From Aptenodytes patagonicus (lineage: Eukaryota > Chordata > Aves > Sphenisciformes > Spheniscidae): a stretch of 64,000 nucleotides of DNA. The stretch is from contig NC_134957.1 in the NCBI RefSeq assembly GCF_965638725.1, positions 18,624,101-18,688,100 of the forward strand, given 5' to 3'. The notes under the pieces are model-generated. The model saw only the letters and a program-made list of their open reading frames with translations. It was not told the origin of the DNA and did not search any database. Each line of letters begins with the position of its first letter. The stretch's first letter is position 1. This document shows, one piece after another, positions 23,046 through 36,600 of this stretch. A program made the translations under genes and the position numbers.

Positions 23046-26000
23046 GCAACTGATAAGAAAGGAGTGGGCTAAAAATGTGATACTCCATGAAATTATCTGA
23101 CCTCAAACACCTGGAAGTTAAGAGGAACATTTCCAATGGTATGTAATCGGGACATGGCTCAGTCAAGGGAAAAGCACACGTTTTGTTGGTTTTCTTTTCT
23201 TTTTTGGTGACTGTCCCCTTTTTCTGTTAAATGAAACATGCTATCTAGAATTATCTCATTTCTTGTACTTTTATTTGCTTTTCCTTTTTTCACTCAGTAA
23301 TTTCTCAGTTGTTTTTCAGTTAAAGTATATACATGCTATCATAGAGTAAAGAAGTTATGTTTACATCTCTGAAATTTTTGTAAAAACTGAGGAAACTTTG
23401 GAAAAGTTATGAAAAAAAATTATGATGCCCTAAAATCTGCCAGGATTATTCTGCAGTCTGTTAGAACTGATAGGTGAAAATATTGCAGGAAGAACAGTAA
23501 AGAATGAGTTTCAACAACACAAAAAGGCAAGCATTTGATGAAATATTTATGTGAAAACTAATTAAATGAAAATAAAATCAGAATTGTATTTTGCTTTAAA
23601 ATTTGCACTACAATATCTTGGCGGGGGAAAACCCCCTCATATTTGATGAAGAGCTCTCTGAGGTAGGAAAGAATTTCAGGCAGGAGATTTCTGCCTGTTT
23701 CAGTTGTCAAACAAGAGCGGGAAATTGAAGTCAAACACCTACATTTAGCAGCGGAAGAATAATGTGCCTGCTACCATCCGAGCGGCCAAGGGCTGGCACC
23801 GTTTCCTCACCGGGCACCAGTGTGGTCCCTGACTGTCCCGTTGCCACTGCATTGCTCCTGCCCAGCGGGCTGGGGTCCCTCCAGTGGGCTGGGGTCTCTC
23901 CGGAGGGCTGGGGTCTCTCTGGCGGGCAGGTCGCTGCAACCTGGCGCCTGAAAATGTTCCTGAGCGCATTCCTCTGTAAGCAAAGCCCTAATGTGTTTTT
24001 TGGACAGCCCTGAGCGTGCTTATGAATAGTTCATAGTAAAAGCTTCCACGGAGAATATAAAAAGCAATTAAATCTTAATGGCCCGATGTTTACATTTTTT
24101 GAACTACAGGTTGGAAAGCCTGAGTGCAAATTTTTCAGACACAGCTAACATTTTTGCTGTAAGGGGATTTGTGATAAGCACTGGGCAAAAAAATGTATCT
24201 AACTGATCCAGTCTCTCATTTTTTCATACGCATTTTCCTTGTACCAGTAGAAGTGAGGGTATTCAGTTATATTTTAGAGGACAGTTTCCTCAGAAAAAGG
24301 ACTGTTGGTACCCATGGATATGAGGTCCCAGGGAGTGGGGAGTCTGATCTCATCCAGGCAAGGAGCTCAGTATGAGGATGCTGTCCCCAAACACCATCAG
24401 GGTGCTTAGACACCATCCGCATGGGAACCACGATGACTACATGCAAATGAAACAAGACTCAGGTGTGAGGTACTTTACAGTTGTGTTTTAGGAGCCAGTC
24501 CCACAGGGGCAGCAGCCTCCTGGGGGCTCTTTACCCTGGCTGGGACTTGGGACCCACCTCACACAGACCTGCTAGGAGCCTTTCATGAATATGTTATGCC
24601 AAGTCAAGCAGCGAGTTTCATCTCCAAGTAAAACTTCCCCTTTGACACTAGGGAGGATGACATCTTTGGTGCCTCAAGCTTTTTCCTGCTCCCCACCTTG
24701 CCATCGCCACCTCAACTTCGGTGTGACCCATGGACCAGGAGGCCCATAAAGGGGGGCAAAGGCAAAGGCAAAGACTTTCCTTTCATCCTTGCAGACTTTG
24801 TGTCTTGGTGCCTGAGGCAATTTTTATTTACTTTAAAATAAGAGTAGCAAGCTACTGCATGCAGTCTTCCTCACCTTGTCCTTCCGGCTCACCTTGACCC
24901 TGACATGGAGGGTTCAGCCATGCTTGGGACACGGCTTCCCAACCAACGGGGCTGCCAAAGCATGCCAGCCAAGGGGGAAACAGTTCTCTGCAGGCACTTG
25001 CATGAGAGTGCTGGCTCTCAGAGGGTACCCATCTGGTGTGGATTGAAAGCAGTGACCTAGAGTTATGTGGATCCTCTGCATCACCCAGCCTTCACCTGCT
25101 TAGCTTCTAACCTTTAAAAAACCCACATCTGCCTTAGGGAATGGCCTTAAATGCACAGAGCTGTGGCAGTGATATGAGGAGTAAGAGCCTCTCTTGGCAT
25201 GTAAATGTTGTTGTCTGGGCCAGCTCAATTTCATTTGCTCTTTTCTCTCACTGTATTTGATTTAGTCTGCAATCAATAGTGAAATGAAAAGGACGTGGGT
25301 TTAGTCCACCCACAGACTTTCACTGTGCTGCTTGGAGATGCCAGATCTGCAGGGTTCTGCTAATCTGTGCTACGCTCTGTGCAGTGCGGGACGGGTCTAA
25401 CCAGAAGTCGAATGCTGGGTAGTCCTCGCCTAAAGATTGCTGTTCTCCAAAAACACATGCTTCCTGTTCTCTGCCGAGAGGTTTCACCTGCTCTTGCTCT
25501 CGCTACAAGCAGGACAGCTCTGCTATTGCTTTCAGTCAGAACAGAATTAGAATGACTTATCTTCTTACTATCAGTGTAGCTTATGATCTGATGGTACAGC
25601 CTGGCATCGAGTCTAATACAAGTTTTCTCTCCTGGGCTGAAGTAAAGTAACTCTATTGCAGTCTTTCATCAGTAGGAAAAGATAAAGCTTAATGAGGGCA
25701 TTTTTCAGGATCTGTCAGAAAAAAAATAAAAATTTAATATGCACAGGTATTTTAAAATACATAAACACCACGTATATGTGTTTGTGCGTGTGCATACACA
25801 AACACATCTTCAGTTCTGGTTTTTTTTTTAGGACAGAAATGTAATTTTTCTTGTTGCTAGTCTGTGATGTAGGCCAGAAAAGCAATCTGTGCCCAAAATG
25901 CTAAGGCAAAACTTTCAAAGAACAATTAGTATAACAAGAATATGTTCTTTTTTCCTTACTGAGATCCTGTCTGTTTTGCTGACAGCCTGGCTTGTGATAT

Positions 26001-26811
26001 GAGCATGCAGTGAAGTCCACTGCCAGTGTGCTCTCTACACAAAATACTCAGAGTGGAAGTATGTGTGTGTGTATTTCTCTGTACTGAGACCAACGTAACA
26101 TCACCACAATAGATTTTGAGCAATTTATGAAGTGAAAAATCTCTCCTTAGTGCAAAGAGAGAATACATGCAGGGCTGTACTGAACTATTTGCTCTAACAT
26201 CTAGTTTAAACCTAATTAATAAACCACCGAAAACCTAAAAATTTAAAAGCAAAAATCTATCTGGATATTTTCCCTTTGTGCTGTTATAGGTAGACTTATG
26301 ATTGGTATCTCAAAATATTAGAAACTCAAGCTGGAAACAGGAATGTGCACACAGTGCATTTTTATTTTGCCATGAGCAATGTTTGAATGGGTGAAGCAGT
26401 CTGCGCATCACCACAAATTGATAGTATAGGATGATGAGGTGAGTGCAGTCATAAAAGAAACCTGGATTATACAATAAACTGGTTCCACTGGGATCAAACG
26501 GTGCACACTGAATTCTGTATTTATGAAACTTCAGCACAGTATAGTTCCTCTCACCCTACAGTTGTGTACTGGGAAGGAGAGACTTTGTTATAGACCAGAG
26601 GTTTGCAACAGGAAAGCAATTGAGTACGCGCTTTCAGGGCAGCGGAGACCCCTGCGCTCCTTGCGTGCATCGTCAGCACCATGAGGACGGGCTGGGCACT
26701 GCTGAAATAGATACCAGGTAAAATAAAAATACACAGACAAGAAGGACAGGAGAAAACACTTTACCCTGTGATTTTTCAGAGTTCAGTGAAGCCTATCGGA
26801 AAAAACAAAAC
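23046..26811. other. Intergenic, no gene seen
   Basis: This is mostly AT-rich DNA with short chance ORFs. A GC-richer patch at 23760-23950 contains three imperfect copies of a GGGCTGGGGTCTCTC-type motif. A short TG-rich stretch lies near 26060. No splice-bordered exon or RNA gene could be supported. Confidence 0.55.
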
Positions 26812-27227
26812 AAAATATTTGAGAGGCGACTTGACTCTGGAGAATAAACACTTACAGAGGGAAAAAATAATGGGTACCAAAGGGCTTTTTAACTTAACTC
26901 TGAAAAGTATAACGAGATCCAGTGGATGGAATCTGGAGCCAGACAAATTCAAATTGGAAACATGACCTACATTTTTAATAGTGAGTGTGATTAGCCATTG
27001 GAACAAAGTACCCACGAAGTAGTGGATTCTCTCCTCTTGATGGCTTCGAATCAAGACTAGATGCCTTTCTGGGAGATAAGCTTTAGTCAAAAATAGTTAT
27101 GCTTTAGTCAAACACATGTTACAGGGCTCAATATAGAGGTAATTGGGGAAATGTAATGGCCTGTGATATCCAGGAGGTCAGGCCAGATGGTATAATGATC
27201 CCTTCTGGCCTCAAACTCAATGAATCT
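26812..27227 (+). mobile_element. Old CR1-type LINE 3' end
   Basis: The sequence follows the pattern of an amniote CR1 3' tail: a region with GTGATTAGCCATTGGAACAA, a GGATTCTCTCC segment, then GCCTGTGATATCCAGGAGGT and ATGATCCCTTCTGGCCTCAA, ending in TGAATCT. The last block is a hallmark of old CR1 families shared with turtles and crocodiles rather than young avian CR1. Many substitutions and small gaps show it is ancient and inactive. It is 5'-truncated, as usual for CR1. The left border is approximate. Confidence 0.75.
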
Positions 27228-29599
27228 CAGAATGAATATAAATGCTATCATCTGGATGTGCATTTGAAATAATTGCAGGCAGAGATTAGACACGCAATTG
27301 CATATGGTTCAGAATTGATAAACTTTCCTCCCCTCCAGAACAAAGGCCTTTATTTATGCCTAATTACATGATGCTGTTGTAATTCAGATAAATATCCGTT
27401 AGGAACTCGGATGGCAAATCAATTTTAACTACTGTGCGTGTGTTGTGTGAAATCTAGTTTCTAAAGCTTATATGCAGCTCCAGACTTGCTCACACAGGAA
27501 TATATCCAGGAAGGGGTCCAGCGTGGACATTTACTCCACCCTGAGAGTGTCATTATAGATTTAGCCCTGTCGACTTGGAAGTTGATTCAGTTAAATCATA
27601 AAGATGTGGAGGTCCTGGTCCCCAAAGCAGCTGGGTGCCTAATGCTTATGACTACCCGTGCATTGCCAAATTTTACGGGAAAGGGTTGAAAGAGTAATAG
27701 CAGAAAATAAAAAGGTGCAAGCGTCTATGAGTAGTTTTGCTTATGTTGACATTATCGCAAATGACATCTCTGCTTGGTAATGCACACGCACCTGCAAAAT
27801 TGCCAGCTGCTGCAATGCTTCTGGAGAAAGAAGAAATACGAAATATTAACCGGTAAAAGAAACCGCATTAAAATGCAGATAACTTTTAATATGAATTTCA
27901 CCATATTATGTAGCTTTCAATTTTAGTGTTATCTCACTCACAAAGCATTCAAAACAACTGCACAGGTAAACAGTGAGACCACACAGAGGAAATAATATTG
28001 TTAAAGTTCAGCGAAATGTCGTCATTTATGGTATGTGTGTATTTACCTGTGCTCAGAAGACAAGTATTGATGAGTATGAAGAGTTTCATTCATAAAGGTC
28101 CGTAACCTTTCGTATTCTCAGTCCTCCCCCAGAATCAACTCTGATCTATGGCACCAAACACCCAATTTCCAGGTGATGAGAAAGCCCATTTTTTCAAGTT
28201 CTGAGCACTGTACAGAAATCCTCACAGTAGCTAATGTGCCACTTGAGGACTGAGGTATATGTATATGAGGTAAGGGAGGGGTGTGTGTATATATATTTTT
28301 TCTGAGTTAAGGAGATTTTCCCTGGGCTATTTATTTAATTTGAAGAGGGGCAAAAGGGATCTGCAACCGCCCTCACAACTACCCAAACATTTGAGCAGTT
28401 CTGTGACAGCCCAGTCTTACAGGTTGGCCTTTCTCAAAGCGAATGAGGTCTGAACGATGTATGTATCCTGGAGTATAAAGCTGGAATCCGCACCTGCATC
28501 CAAGCTTTATTTATTATAACCATCCTCCAGTTTTTTTCCTTTTTTTTCCCAAGCAACATACATAGAATATCATGACTAACACAGAGGCTGTAGAAATATA
28601 TGCTAATCTGTGAACTTTAAGCCAAAATTTCTTTGGATTCTCCTTCTGTATTGATGCTTATAACCTTACAGCTTACTACACGTTTGCTAGTTGTAGCCTG
28701 CTTTTTCCAACCTCTTTTATTTCAGCTCAAAAGGGAAACATGATAATGGTGACTCTGCAGCTACTCTGTAGAATAACCAATGCTTTACTGAATCTCAGCA
28801 TTACTTTCTTATGTGAATAGCAAGCCTCTGTCTGCAGACACTATTCTATACAGTTGTTCTGAATATTTTGTTAGATTACCCTGAAAATGAAAGTGACACG
28901 AAATAATGAAAATCATATTTAAAATTAGCTGTGTTTTAATGTGGCATTTTGCCAGTTAAAATTTTTTTCAAAACCATTGCAATAGCTGTTGATTTTGAAG
29001 CTGCTTTTTCAGTACATCTGCAGGGATGGCATTTACAATAATACTGCTGTATCAGCAAAGCTACCAATACAGGTATTTTACTTTTTATCTTGCTTTATAG
29101 CCCTTTATACAAGGCCTCCCTATAGCAGTTCTGCAGTAGCATTAATTTCATAAAGGTCCTGAAGGTCATTCTTATTTTCAGTCAAATAACGATATCCGAG
29201 AATTTTAATGATGCTCTTGCATTAGTGTTATAATATTCAGAATTGTTATAAAATTCAACAATGTATGAAAATGTCATCGCTAGGGATGAATGAAGCAGCT
29301 CATCTGAAAATGAAAATCAGCCCAAATCTTTGCAGGTGTTAGAAAAACTTAAGGTAATTTCATTTTGTCTCCTTTACCTCCACTTCTCAGGTACTTCTAC
29401 AAGTTCCGGTGCCTGAAATATCATCATAATTGATTTTTCTAGACAAAGGAAGTGCTTACAGCTAATTATCAAAACTTAAGTGCAGCATTTGGTACAGTGC
29501 CATGTGGGAAATTATTAGCTAAAATGGGAGATTAGTACAGAAATTGAAAAGTGAATAAGAAAGTGAGTAGTAGAAGGAGAGGATCAGTACTGAGGGAAG
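27228..29599. other. Intergenic, no gene seen
   Basis: This is AT-rich sequence without a convincing ORF. It contains a short TG/TA tract near 28285-28300. Some blocks could be conserved non-coding DNA, but one sequence alone cannot show that. Confidence 0.5.
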
Positions 29600-30462
29600 G
29601 TAGTAGAGCTTCCCAAGCATCAGTCTTGGGCCTGATATTATTTAACATTTTTTATTAATGATGATCCCATAAAAAATAAGCGTGTGCTAATGGAATTTAC
29701 CAATGGCATAAGGGAGGGAGGTACTGTCACTGCAGAGACAAGTAAAACTCTCATTTAGGAAGAACTGAGTGACCTTGAGGACCAGGATAGGATAAATTGG
29801 ATGAAATTCAGAAGGATTTGAGTGCAAGTTCATGCATCTGCGTCTTGTTAACCAGGTTTCTGCTATACCTGCATGCTCACAGGTGAGAAATGAATAAGGA
29901 GGGGAAAGACACAGAACATACAAAGCAAGGTATTTTCACCAGGGTAATGAAATGCCGGTAACGGTGTATGAGGCACATGTTAGAAATCAGCCAGGATAGT
30001 GCACGCTATTCACAAATGATTCACTTCACTTTTGGGAAGCTACTGAAAAAGACGATTAGAGTGACCATGGGAAGGGAGAGCCTTAAGTGTGAGAGGAGTT
30101 TGGGAAAATGAAGGCTGAGGGAGGCTGTTACAAATACCGCATGGGCATAAGCTCCAGGAAGAGAAAACATCTATTTAAACTAAAGGACAACATTGGCACA
30201 AGAACAAATGAGTATAAATTGGTCATGAATAAATTTAGGATGGAAATTGGAAGCAGGTTTCCAAACAACAGAATAGCGATGTTCTGGAATTGCTTTCCAG
30301 TGCGAACAGTGGAAACAACAACAACAAAAAACCCCAAGCTACTTTTAAGACGGAGTATAATGAGTTTCTGAAAGGGATTATATGATGTGTTTGGCTAAGA
30401 TAGCAGGGAAGTAGACTTGATGACCCAAGAGGTCTATGCACGCCTATCTTTCTAAGCCTGTT
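29600..30462 (+). mobile_element. Old CR1-type LINE fragment (end of ORF2 plus 3' UTR)
   Basis: The left part (from about 29615, CAGTCTTGGGCCTGATATTA) reads like the degraded last part of the CR1 reverse transcriptase ORF. The region from about 30185 to 30310 (CATTGGCACAAGAACAAATG, then TTTAGGATGGAAATTGGAAG, and TTCTGGAATTGCTTTCCAGT) follows the CR1 3' end. The tail near 30411 reads GTAGACTTGATGACCCAAGA, the usual end block. It has no intact frame and is an ancient, dead copy. Borders are approximate. Confidence 0.75.
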
Positions 30463-33400
30463 TTTCATGACCAAATGTTTCATAGCACTTTTAAGTGCTT
30501 CCTTTCCTTCATGTATTTTTTAGATAAATTTTTTATAGTATACTGCAGGGACTGCTAGCTGGACTGATTTAGGGAAGGCACAAAACTGTGGTGTCCAGAA
30601 TATGCTGAATACTCTCCAAACAAAACAAGAGAAGTGTCCAGCATCCTACAGGGCAAGGCTCGGGGTGCTTAAAGAAATCACCATTTTCAGTGGAAGGCAA
30701 TGGGGGCTATGTCCAAACAGGAGCAGCACCCTTTTGAGGCTTGGTTCTCTGTTGTTTCTCCTACTCTCCTGAGCCTGCTGCTCTGTTTTGTAGTTTGCCT
30801 TCTCAGCCCCACTGCGCATATGCAGCAGTATGAAATAGGATGGCAAACAACACTTCAGATGCGTAAGATTAAATGGATAAAAAATGGGGCAGTTGGTGTG
30901 AGTCTGGGTGCCAACAGTGCAAAGCTGCAGTGAAGATGGCTTGTCTGGGAGAAGGGAGGATTTCTCCAGCCTCGGTGGTATGGTGCAGGGCTGTGATAGC
31001 AGTGTCATGGGTTCCCTCTTCTCAGCCCAGGAGGCAACTATGTCCTTTGGTTTGGTTTATCCTGCTTGGTGCCTCAATGCTTGCTTAGCGTCCCTTGTTC
31101 CAAAATCCAGCATTTCCATTACTTCTTAAAAGCTGCGTATCCCCTAGTCAATGTGGCCATAAAGGGATTTGTATAGAAGTCCGGGCTTCGGGGTTCAGTA
31201 GCTGGAGTTTTGTGGGTTCCTTACCCAACAAAAGCAAAATTGGGTGTTTACAGCTCTTTTACAGTAATAGATACTGCTTCATCAAAGTGCAGGCTGGCCT
31301 GGTAATGTGGTGACTCCTGTAATAAGGGAGCATCTCTTAGTCAAAAGTTTTATGATTTTCTACCTATGCTTTAGTTGAAATCTGATGAGCGGGGCAATGA
31401 GATCTACAGAATTGGGTGATTCTGGTTGGTTTTCCTTTTCAGCTAACTACGCACATACTTTTTCTGAAATTAACTATTAATATTGAGAATAGGTTAAGAA
31501 ATGAGGAAGTTAGATGAAATCCCCAAGAGTAGAGGTAGTTTGGAAAAGGAGAAGAAATAGGCAGCAGCTTTATGAGGGAACAGTGCTTTGCTTACATCTT
31601 GTCACCATCCACATTAATCACATTTGCAGCAGGCAGCAGCTCTACCTTTTTGTGCAAACACTTTAACAACTGGTTTAAAAAAACGAGCAGGATAGCTGAG
31701 TCCCCAGGTTCATGTAAACGGGGTAACGAACACCTGTGTAACAATACAGAAAAGCCATAAACACGGTGGTGGAAGTTTTCAGTCCCTCTTCAGCTGAGGT
31801 TTTCTGCAGCTTTCTCAGCCCTTTAGGTGCCGGGCAGGGAGGCAGCTGCTCGCCGGGGTCTCCCTGCGGGGCAAAAGGCTTACAGTGCCTCCGAAAGCTG
31901 TGGCTTTGCTGTCAGTGACTTGGGTGCAGTGCCCCGCATCCGAGCTACCCTGTGACTCGCTGGTCAGAAATACCCATCCCTCAAAAGGAAAAGCTAAAGC
32001 TAGTTTGAAAAAAATATTTTCAAGGAAAAACTATATTAAAGGTCAGAAATGAAAGACACACGGTGAAACAATCAAGAGAAAACATTTTGATTGATTGAAA
32101 CTTAAAAAAAGCAGCCCTTATTTTTGGTGTTTTTTAATTTAATTTTTGTTCCTGAAATGTGTGTATCTAGAGAGCTATTTTTTCACCCATCCTTAACTTC
32201 AACCGGGACATCGTGTTCTGGGAACACCTGGGTGAGATGATTTCATTCTGCCCTGTCCTGCTAGCAAACTCAATTTAAAACAAATCGATCACAAGCATGA
32301 CCCGTACTTATTGTTGTAGTTTAGTGAGTTATTACTCAGACACCCAAGTGTGAGAACGTGCCTCATCAGGGGAGTACAGTGGCTTCGTGCTAGGGATGAA
32401 TTGAGCCCTGAGCTCGCTGCAGCCCAAAGGGGTTGGCCCGGTGGCCATGGCTGCAGGGGCAGTGCTGCCTTGTCACTGCTGTGCGGTGCCGCTCAGCACC
32501 AGGAAACATGCTCAGTTTTTCCATGGGTGGAAATATCTATGGGGGTATAAAAGCACATTTTCAGCTTGTTTGCAAACAGATGCATTTGCAAGCACGTGCG
32601 TATAAGAGCTTTCAAGTGACAAGCATACTGAGGAAATGTCTGTGACCACAGCAGGTGAGAGAAATGGCTTTTTCAGCCATGTCTCTGGATTTTGGCTGCC
32701 CGCTTGCGCACCACACGAAGGCGGCAGTGGCACCGATGGCGTCAGCAAGGATGTGAGGGGCCTCCTTGCCTGTGCCGAGGCTGTTGCCTGCCTCCAAGCA
32801 GAAATAATGAGCACCCCTGACATTAACAGTGATTAAACACCACCAAAGCCTGTGAAAATAACCACTCATGAGGTAAATCAGCCGGGGCCTGGTGTCTGTG
32901 GGCGCTGGACCAGCTGCCATGGAGCAGGGGCCGTGCTCGGCGCCCACGGCCTGAGGCGAGTGGCCTGGTGAAGCGGGGACAGTGAGGCCAGCTTGCTTCC
33001 TCTAGTTTCTCACTCCCGGGGATTTTAAAAATAAGAGGTTAAAAAATAATCCCTGCTTTGCAGAGGGCCTTTGGGGTCCTGCTTCGCCTTTCTTTGTCCC
33101 CCCCTTGGGTTAACGCCAGAGGAGACAAGCGCCTGGCCCAGCCGCTGACAGTCCTGGCCTCCCTGCCCCGACCCAGGGCGGCCATCAGCCCCGCGGCCGT
33201 TGTGCACTTCATCATGTCACGTCCCTGCTGAGCGGGGGGCCACATGGGCAAGGGTGGGCTGTGAAATGACACCTCTGCGCGAGCTGTGATGCCATGAGGA
33301 TGTTACAGCCTGCGAAAAAGGAAAACAAAAAGGGGCAAAGGAAAAAAAAAAACCCCAAGAAAGCTGTGCTCGTTCCTCACTCTTCCCTCAGTGCTGTCTC
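30463..33400. other. Intergenic/upstream region of SH2D1A, no other gene seen
   Basis: There is no supportable gene here. ORFs of up to 120 codons overlap on both strands and lack recognisable content. GC content rises toward the SH2D1A start (32.9-33.3 kb). Confidence 0.5.
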
Positions 33401-33432
33401 GCCCTGTGGGGAGGCTTCAGAGGTGTGAACAC

Positions 33433-33443
33433 ATCCTGTTTAC
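33433..33443 (+). promoter_or_regulatory. Overlapping ETS-like and forkhead-like motifs upstream of SH2D1A
   Basis: ATCCTGTTTAC contains an ETS core (GGAT on the opposite strand) directly joined to TGTTTAC, a forkhead/FOXO-type site. It lies about 110 bases before the SH2D1A start codon, a plausible proximal promoter or 5' UTR position. ETS control of SAP is known in mammals from reporter work; binding here is inferred from motif and position only. Confidence 0.35.
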
Positions 33444-33553
33444 ATCTTCCACCGAGACAAGACGGAGACGCTGAGGGGAGCACACGTCTGAGGAGCAGCT
33501 GGAGGCAGCACCGTGCACAGGGAGAGCTGCCTGCAGTGGGAGACAGCCCCAGC

Positions 33554-33690
33554 ATGGATGCGCTGCCCATCTACCATGGGGGCATCACCCGTGAGGCTGG
33601 GGAGAAGCTGCTGTTGGCGGCGGGCACTGATGGCAGCTACCTGCTGCGGGACAGCGAGAGCATTCCGGGAGTCTACTGCCTCTGTGTGCT
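33554..33690 (+). CDS. SH2D1A: SH2D1A coding exon 1
   Basis: The exon encodes residues 1-45 and two bases of codon 46. The start ATG opens [11 protein letters not shown], matching the known SAP N-terminus. It contains the GEKLLLAAG helix and the [10 protein letters not shown] loop with Arg32. The donor is CT|GTGAGT, a perfect consensus; reading through it would hit TGA at once. An in-frame extension upstream to 33425 exists but has no SAP similarity, so the ATG at 33554 is the start. Confidence 0.96.
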
Positions 33691-36600
33691 GTGAGTGCAG
33701 GCGGCCCCGCGCAGCTGCCATTGCCTCTCTGGGGTGCGGGGCAGCCGAGGGCAGCGGGGCTGGGAGCGGGGTGCCGGGAAGGGCTGGTCAGGTGGTAGCT
33801 GATTTCCAACCTTTGTATCCGCAGTATGGGGTGTTCCCACATAACAGTGACAAAATATGTCCTAATATTACCATTTGCAGACACGTGTGAGACTTTTGGC
33901 TCCTTCACCTTGACTTAAGGCAGAGGGGTGCATAAGGGGTGCGGGGTCCTTTGCAGAGCAAAGAGGAGCGGGTTTTGCCTTGCAGAGCCCACGCTTCCTA
34001 CGGGCATACAACAAAAAGAGAAAGCAGGCCTGGAGCACACAGGAAGGGTGAGCGAGGTACCATGAAGAGCCAGGCAACTTGACTTGGGATGGCGTGTGCT
34101 GCCTCTTTGTGCTGGATAATCCTCTTGCTTTCTGCCTGCTGTCTTCTGCTTCTCTAATGCACTGATAGGTGTGCTTAGCAACATCCCCAGAGCCCTCTGT
34201 CATCGGGAAGGGTAGCGTGGATTGCTGCTATCCAGACCGTGCCTTTGCTTCGGGACGCTCTTGGTCAGGCTGTGTGTCCCATGAGCCGTTGGGCTTGGAG
34301 TAAACTACCTGTAAAGTACATGAAATACTGATGGGTAACAAACTAAGTGGTAATGTTTCATCAAATAGGGTGAAAGGGGAAAGATCTGATGGGATGGTCT
34401 GTCAGAGAGAGGGTAGAAAGGTTTCCCTGAGAGAGCTGGCGGACTTTAGAGTCAAAGGGCCTCGTTTTAATGAGGCAATTTAATTACCCTACTTTTGGCA
34501 AAAGCAGAAGTCTTGGAAGTCCTGAGAGAGGACGCTGTACAATGAAGTATCATTGTATCAAAAGAACAAAGATGTGTCTACGAAGGCTAAACAGACACTT
34601 GTCCCTTACTTCAGTAGGAGAAGGAATACAAGAGAAAACTGTTTTAGGGCCAGCAAGAAATTAGCTAACAGAGGGCACTTAGGTACCTGGCAAAAAAAAA
34701 AAAGAGGAAGAAGAGTCCTAGGTCAGTTTTTCTCCAAATGTCTTGAATATGTTTCCAACAATATGTAATTAAGTCCTGGGTGAGCATTATTATTCCCCTG
34801 TTGTAGACCAGTAAATGGAGGCATGCAAGAAGGTTGTAGGCAATCCAGAAATACACAACCTTCTTTTCAGGGAAGGTCTTTGTGGCAGAAGATGTATTTT
34901 TTCTTCTCTCATGAAATCAGAAGGTGAACCAAGATAGGCACTAGTGCTAACGAATACCTTAACAGCTAGCTGAAAAATAGGAAATAAGAAGCATCTTGAG
35001 TTAAATGAAAATGGAATAGACATAGAAAGAGGTAAGGAGTGCTATGATTCCTGTGATGGGAATAGGCAATAAAAGCAGAATCTCTTTTAAATAACCATCA
35101 AAGGAAATGGTGATATATCTCCTTAACACTCAGAAGTCATTCAGTGCTGGCGAAACGCTAAGGCATTAGAGAAAGGGTCAGGCAGAATGTTACAATGCTG
35201 AATAAAATAGAGACTCCTAAAATTAGTCCACCATTAGTCTAAATCAGGGTGTAGGTATGTAACAAGGTCTTTCATCTGCACACAATCAGTTGGGATTTTT
35301 TGCTATATTAGTGGTAATTTACGTCCTTCGGAAGAAATTTCATGAATGAAATAAAATATATAAAACGAAAATAAGAAGAACAGAAAGGATTGCTAACTAT
35401 GAAGCTCTGCAATCTTTGGAGGAAAAGAAAAGAGGCTTCAGTAAGAAACAGAACCCTACCTAATTGTTTCTGGAAATTATGGGCCACTCACGTCTTCACG
35501 TTATGTTGCATTCAAACATATCTATGATAAGCAAAGGGCTAAAAGCAAAAAATATTACTGGTGAATGTTATGCAGGCTTCTTATAGAATATAGATCCTCA
35601 ATAAATTTTTTTCTAAGGGAAATTTTCAATAACATCTTGGATAAATCCAGATAAAAAATTAAATTAAAAATGTTATGATGAGTATGATCTGATATAGACA
35701 GAAAGGTGGCTAAAAAATGCTAGAGCTAATACTTCTTAATATTTCAGTTCAGAGCATTATGTAAGAAATAGCAGATACAGTAAAAAACATATCACACAAT
35801 AACTTTGGAGACAATTATCATAAAGATGCCAGGAAATGGTCTCACACTGAAGATAGCAATGACAGTTTAAAGAAATGTGGGCCATAAATTAGAGAAGTGC
35901 TTTAGCAGGCAAAAATTTACCAAAGCAGGGCAATTTAATGGAGAGATTGGAGGAGCAAGCAGGGAAGGCATGAGAGATGTAGACATTCAATGGAGGATGC
36001 TAACCCTGGCTTTGGCAAAATAAACCAATGGACCCAAGCCCCCCAAATTCCAGTCTGGACATCATGCACAGAGATGAAACAGGTGGCAAGCATGTATGTG
36101 CATGAGAGCTTTTGTAAAAACTGAGGGAACCATGTAGTTGCTGTATTCACTGTTTAAGAAAATAAAAGAAAGAGTAAGTACTTCTCTGCTTTTTTATACT
36201 TCCTTTTAAATAAATAATAGAAATTAAACAAAGTTATTCAGAAATTTACATTTCAGTTCAGAATCCATGCTGAAGATCACTCTAGGAATACCTAGATATA
36301 TCAAGATTAGGCAAAACATGTATTTACTGGAAGTACTGAAGTAATCTTTGAACCATGAGAAACAAAGCTGGTCAGCCATTAGATATATTGCAATAAGTAT
36401 CAGAGCTAAACAAAAAATTTTACGTGTTTCCAATGACAATTTCTAACAGAAGTGAAACTGTTTCATACTGCCAGCGATGTTTCTATTGCTCTTAAGAAAG
36501 AAAAAGAGAAAAATAGTCCAGTTTTCCAAAATCAAAACATGTTCTGTCTGTCGTCTTTTCCTTCTCCCTGCATTTCCCTGGAGAAGTAAAACAAAACAGA

